DNA of 64,000 bases from Calothrix sp. HK-06. GTDB taxonomy: Bacteria > Cyanobacteriota > Cyanobacteriia > Cyanobacteriales > Nostocaceae. Both the position numbers and the translations under genes were made by a program. Positions 61,203 through 64,000 of the stretch are shown one piece after another. The notes beneath the pieces were generated by a model. That model was given only the letters and a program-made list of their open reading frames with translations. It searched no databases and was not told the origin of the DNA. The stretch is from positions 41,462 to 105,461 of the forward strand of contig NZ_MRCD01000019.1 of NCBI RefSeq assembly GCF_001904745.1. The letters are read 5' to 3'. The first letter of the stretch is position 1; each line of letters begins with the position of its first letter.

Positions 61203-62138
61203 ATGGTACGCACAAGTATTGCGCGCGAGCATGGAAATATCCTGCCAGTCATCGCTTACTATTACGAGCTAACACAACCACGTATCATTCCATTGTTATT
61301 AGTGGTAACGGCGGCGAGTATGTGGATTGCAAGTAATGGTAAAGTTGACCCCATGTTGTTACTGTGGACACTAACAGGTAGTACATTAGCATCTGCTAGC
61401 GCGCAAACGCTAAATTGTATTTATGACCGCGATATTGATTATTCGATGGAACGCACACGCCATCGACCAATACCATCTGGGAAAATAGAACCAATTCATG
61501 CGTTAATTTTTGGAATTGTACTTGCTGCCGCTTCTTTTTATTTACTTGCAGCATTTGTAAATTTATTTAGTGCGCTGCTTGCAATGCTGGGTATTGTATT
61601 TTATGTAGTCGTTTACACGCATTTTCTCAAGCGTCATACTCCATTAAACATTGTTATTGGCGGCGCCGCTGGTGGAATGAGTGCTTTAGTTGGTTGGGCA
61701 GCAGTAACAGGAACAATAAGCTCAACAGCCTGGTGGATATTTCTAATTTTGTTTTTGTGGACACCACCACATTTTTGGGCACTCGCATTAACACTCCGCG
61801 ACGACTACGCCAAAGTTGGTATACCGATGCTTCCTGCTGTCTCTGGAAATATTGAAACCGGGCGCCAAATATTCACATACACAGTCTTATTAATTCTCAG
61901 TACATTTTTGATGTATGACCCATTAGATATGACAGGCGCCTTTTATATGTGTACTGCTTTTTTCTTGGGAGCTATTTTTCTCCAAAAAGCCTGGGCTGTA
62001 TTAGAAAATCCTAATAATCAAACAACAGCACACAATCTTTTTACATACTCAATTTATTACATGGTACTGCTATGTCTATCTATGGTAGTGGATAGTCTCC
62101 CGATTACACATCAAATTATGAATTTAATCAAAATTTAA
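61203..62138 (+). CDS. ctaB: Protoheme IX farnesyltransferase (heme O synthase)
   Basis: A 311-residue UbiA-family enzyme with about eight helices that farnesylates heme B to heme O for terminal oxidases. The allylic-diphosphate site is NCIYDRDIDYSMERTRHRPI (N-x-x-x-D-x-x-x-D), and HFWALALTLRDDYAKVGIPM is the second Asp motif. In cyanobacteria ctaB usually lies by ctaA and coxBAC; here neither is beside it. Confidence 0.94.
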   Translation: MVRTSIAREHGNILPVIAYYYELTQPRIIPLLLVVTAASMWIASNGKVDPMLLLWTLTGSTLASASAQTLNCIYDRDIDYSMERTRHRPIPSGKIEPIHALIFGIVLAAASFYLLAAFVNLFSALLAMLGIVFYVVVYTHFLKRHTPLNIVIGGAAGGMSALVGWAAVTGTISSTAWWIFLILFLWTPPHFWALALTLRDDYAKVGIPMLPAVSGNIETGRQIFTYTVLLILSTFLMYDPLDMTGAFYMCTAFFLGAIFLQKAWAVLENPNNQTTAHNLFTYSIYYMVLLCLSMVVDSLPITHQIMNLIKI

Positions 62139-62244
62139 CTTATAACATAAATTAATAAAGACGTGACATGTCACGTCTCTACATTTGTCATGAATTTTTT
62201 CTTTTGATAATCGTCACACGGTTATAGTTTCGTAATTGACGACA

Positions 62245-63510
62245 TTAACCATGTGAAGAACCACTTCCAACTAATGCGGGTTCAGTTGTAAGGTTACTAT
62301 TTTCGGCACAGTCAATATATTGGTCTACACCTGCACCTGCACGCGGATAGTCTGCACATAAACGTCTGTGTTCTGCAAGTGCTTCTTCTAGTTCATTACG
62401 ACCAAGGTCATTCATAAAATAACAGCTACCAATTGGTCTTGGCATTGCAGCGCGCAATAAACCATCACGAGTTAAAGTTATAGACTGGGTTGCACGCCAA
62501 AGCAATTCAACATCGAGTAGAGGGTGGTCGAGTGCAAGCCCTATTCGACTCATTAATCCAAGAATACGGTCGCGTTCGTCGGTAGTAATGTATCCACGAC
62601 GTTCGGCAATGGTGGCAGAAAGTGCCATATCTATATTGACTGCATGACCATGCAGTAAAGGAACTGGTGGCGCCAGTTCTAATGTTGGACTCCATGTGTG
62701 CCCATACGCAATTATACGGTCGAGCATAATTTCGTGGAGATTAGGCGCCTCTAATTCCAACATTGTTTTAATCGACTCGTACTTAACCTTACGCGCAACT
62801 TCTAGCAATTCTTTGGAACCGTTTACATATCCGAAATGTGTTGATAGTAAATCTTCGCCGTGTTTTTCCAACAACTCGAATACTTCTAAGTTAGAGACAA
62901 CTGCTATTTTGACTAACTCCGCCATTCCATTACGAACTTGTGCGGTGGGAAGCGTGCTTAAAAACGAGAAATCTAAGAAAATCTGTTTTGGTGCATGATA
63001 GGCACCTAAACGATTCTTTAATTTTCCATGATTAACTGCGACTTTAATCGCAATACCTGCATCAATTAAACCAATTAGCGTAGTAGGAATACGGATGTAA
63101 TTAGAACTGCGACGGTAAGAAGCGCACGCAAATCCTGCTACGTCTTGCACTAAACCACCACCAATTACTAGCACGGGTTCTTTGCGAACTAAGCCAAAAT
63201 CACAAAAAGCATCAGTTATTTTCTCAAATGACTCCATGTTTTTTGTGGTTTCTTCTATCCAAATTGGAAAGATGCTTAAATCGATGTCATAGTGTTGAAA
63301 GTATTCTTTGATACGACTGCCATAAAGTTGATTAACATTATGGTCAACAACTGCCAAACAACGACCGAAACTTCTATACTTGTCCGCTAATTCTGGATTT
63401 GCAATATCAAATACCCCATCTAGGATATTAAAGGTAAATTCGATTTTTTCGTACCCTTCTACGTGAAAGGTGTTTTCAGAAGCTGCGACTGTTGCTTGGA
63501 CGTTACTCAT
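62245..63510 (-). CDS. mysA: Sugar-phosphate cyclase, desmethyl-4-deoxygadusol synthase-like
   Basis: A 421-residue cyclase of the dehydroquinate-synthase superfamily. [20 protein letters not shown] is the NAD site; [40 protein letters not shown] and [20 protein letters not shown] carry the metal and substrate residues. The [18 protein letters not shown] and [11 protein letters not shown] patterns and N-terminus ([11 protein letters not shown]) match Anabaena DDG synthase (MysA), first step to mycosporine UV-screens, more than EEVS or AroB. The usual mysB O-methyltransferase is not next to it. Confidence 0.82.
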   Translation of the reverse strand: MSNVQATVAASENTFHVEGYEKIEFTFNILDGVFDIANPELADKYRSFGRCLAVVDHNVNQLYGSRIKEYFQHYDIDLSIFPIWIEETTKNMESFEKITDAFCDFGLVRKEPVLVIGGGLVQDVAGFACASYRRSSNYIRIPTTLIGLIDAGIAIKVAVNHGKLKNRLGAYHAPKQIFLDFSFLSTLPTAQVRNGMAELVKIAVVSNLEVFELLEKHGEDLLSTHFGYVNGSKELLEVARKVKYESIKTMLELEAPNLHEIMLDRIIAYGHTWSPTLELAPPVPLLHGHAVNIDMALSATIAERRGYITTDERDRILGLMSRIGLALDHPLLDVELLWRATQSITLTRDGLLRAAMPRPIGSCYFMNDLGRNELEEALAEHRRLCADYPRAGAGVDQYIDCAENSNLTTEPALVGSGSSHG

Positions 63511-64000
63511 TCTCAGGTTTGCTCATTAAAAAAGGTGGACTTCAAGCGATGCTGGAACATACTTTACGGTATTAAACCCTCGTGTGATTCCAGGTAGTTG
63601 CTTGAAATTTGTAATCAATAAAAACCTTGAAGCGTCTAGCTTTCGCAACACAACAAGTTTGAAGTTGTGGTTTAATTCCGTTGACTTTCACCATTGAGGA
63701 TGTAAACAGCTAACTATTCGTAGAGTAATTAGCTACCGTTTTTGATAAATGTACCGAAAGGAATAATTTTCAAAAAAATAAATACTATCAGTAGAACAGT
63801 ATTACTATTTTGGCAAAAATGGTATAATCTACATTTTTAATTTCAAAAACCTGGTTTCTTAGCAAAATCTTCATTTTTATTACAAGATATCAATCGGAAA
63901 CCTGGTTTCTAAAGTTTGGTAGATATACAATATTTATTTAGGGCAAGTATTAATAATTATTTACTCAATTAGTAATATTTTATTAAGTAATAGACTCAAA
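63511..64000. other. Upstream region of the cyclase gene, no gene seen
   Basis: 490 bp of AT-rich DNA with a third copy of the miniature element (63,846-63,914). The promoter of the leftward gene should lie at its left end. Confidence 0.55.
63846..63914. repeat. Miniature element, copy 3
   Basis: AAACCTGGTTTCTTAGCAAA, inner AATCTTCATTTTTATTACAA, and end AAACCTGGTTTCTAAAG. Both ends carry CTGG where the other copies carry CGGG/CCGG. Confidence 0.7.

Noticed and set aside
62245..63510. 3-dehydroquinate synthase (AroB)
   Set aside because: The sequence follows the DDGS/EEVS branch ([14 protein letters not shown], long N-terminus), not AroB.
1..64000. tRNA, rRNA or riboswitch genes
   Set aside because: No cloverleaf, rRNA or known riboswitch core was recognised; the many stems are dispersed hairpin repeats.

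Overview
The window comes from a heterocyst-forming filamentous cyanobacterium (Nostocales). It carries nifD/nifK/nifE/nifN/nifX/nifW/hesA/hesB/fdxH in the order known from Anabaena/Nostoc. Two of these genes are split by developmental excision elements, and AT-rich intergenic DNA is full of short hairpin repeats. The palindrome GGCGCC occurs about 100 times by hand count, and I did not see the usual cyanobacterial HIP1 octamer GCGATCGC.

Layout. (1) About 1-24,332 ends at a nifD excision site: the 11-bp core GGATTACTCCG at 24,333, with an XisA-type tyrosine recombinase gene beside it. No nifD 5' part or nifH is seen, so this whole stretch is probably the right-hand part of a nifD element larger than 24 kb. 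Its cargo is an ion and carbonate cluster: a P-type ATPase and a degenerate P-type ATPase, both with an HMA-like (CoBaHMA-type) N-terminus; two Ca2+/H+ antiporters; a GDT1/UPF0016 transporter; a MntP/YtaF-like protein with an EF-hand-like loop; a beta-carbonic anhydrase; a DUF5132 protein; two DUF1345 proteins; and an ArsA/Get3-like ATPase. (2) 24,322-25,938 holds the 3' end of nifD and the first 429 codons of nifK. (3) 25,937-54,041 is a nifK element of about 28.1 kb. A large serine recombinase is encoded 72 bp inside its right end. Joining at a shared TGT restores a 511-residue NifK. The cargo is a KAP NTPase, an extra EF-G, a GNAT protein, a complete type I-D CRISPR-Cas locus (cas3, cas10d, csc2, csc1, cas6, cas4, cas1, cas2), a second cas6, a divergent WYL regulator, three arrays (7, 32 and 15 repeats, plus one half repeat) and a Uma2-type protein. 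(4) 54,041-60,463 is the nifK 3' end and the nifE-N-X-DUF269-CCE_0567-W-hesA-hesB-fdxH run, closed by a terminator. (5) 60,464-64,000 holds repeat-rich DNA, ctaB and a desmethyl-4-deoxygadusol synthase-like gene.

The most notable signal is a lone CRISPR-repeat-like sequence (46,396-46,418) inside the I-D operon. The 24 bases after it match 19 of 24 bases of a site 130 bp away (46,289-46,312). That site is preceded by GTC, a known I-D PAM, and lies in the presumed promoter of a three-gene cassette (unknown gene, DUF433, DUF5615/PIN-like) followed by cas10d. Two mismatches fall at positions 6 and 18, which Cascade flips out. This is the architecture of CreA/CreR-type crRNA-resembling regulators that make Cascade repress a toxin or its own cas genes; I know of no described type I-D/DUF433-DUF5615 version.

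How it works together (inference): in vegetative cells both elements are present, so immunity and the ion/carbonate cargo are available while nifD and nifK are split. In a differentiating heterocyst one tyrosine and one serine recombinase must both act for the MoFe protein to be made, and both cargos leave the chromosome. Start codons were chosen by eye; gene functions rest on recognised motifs, not on searches.
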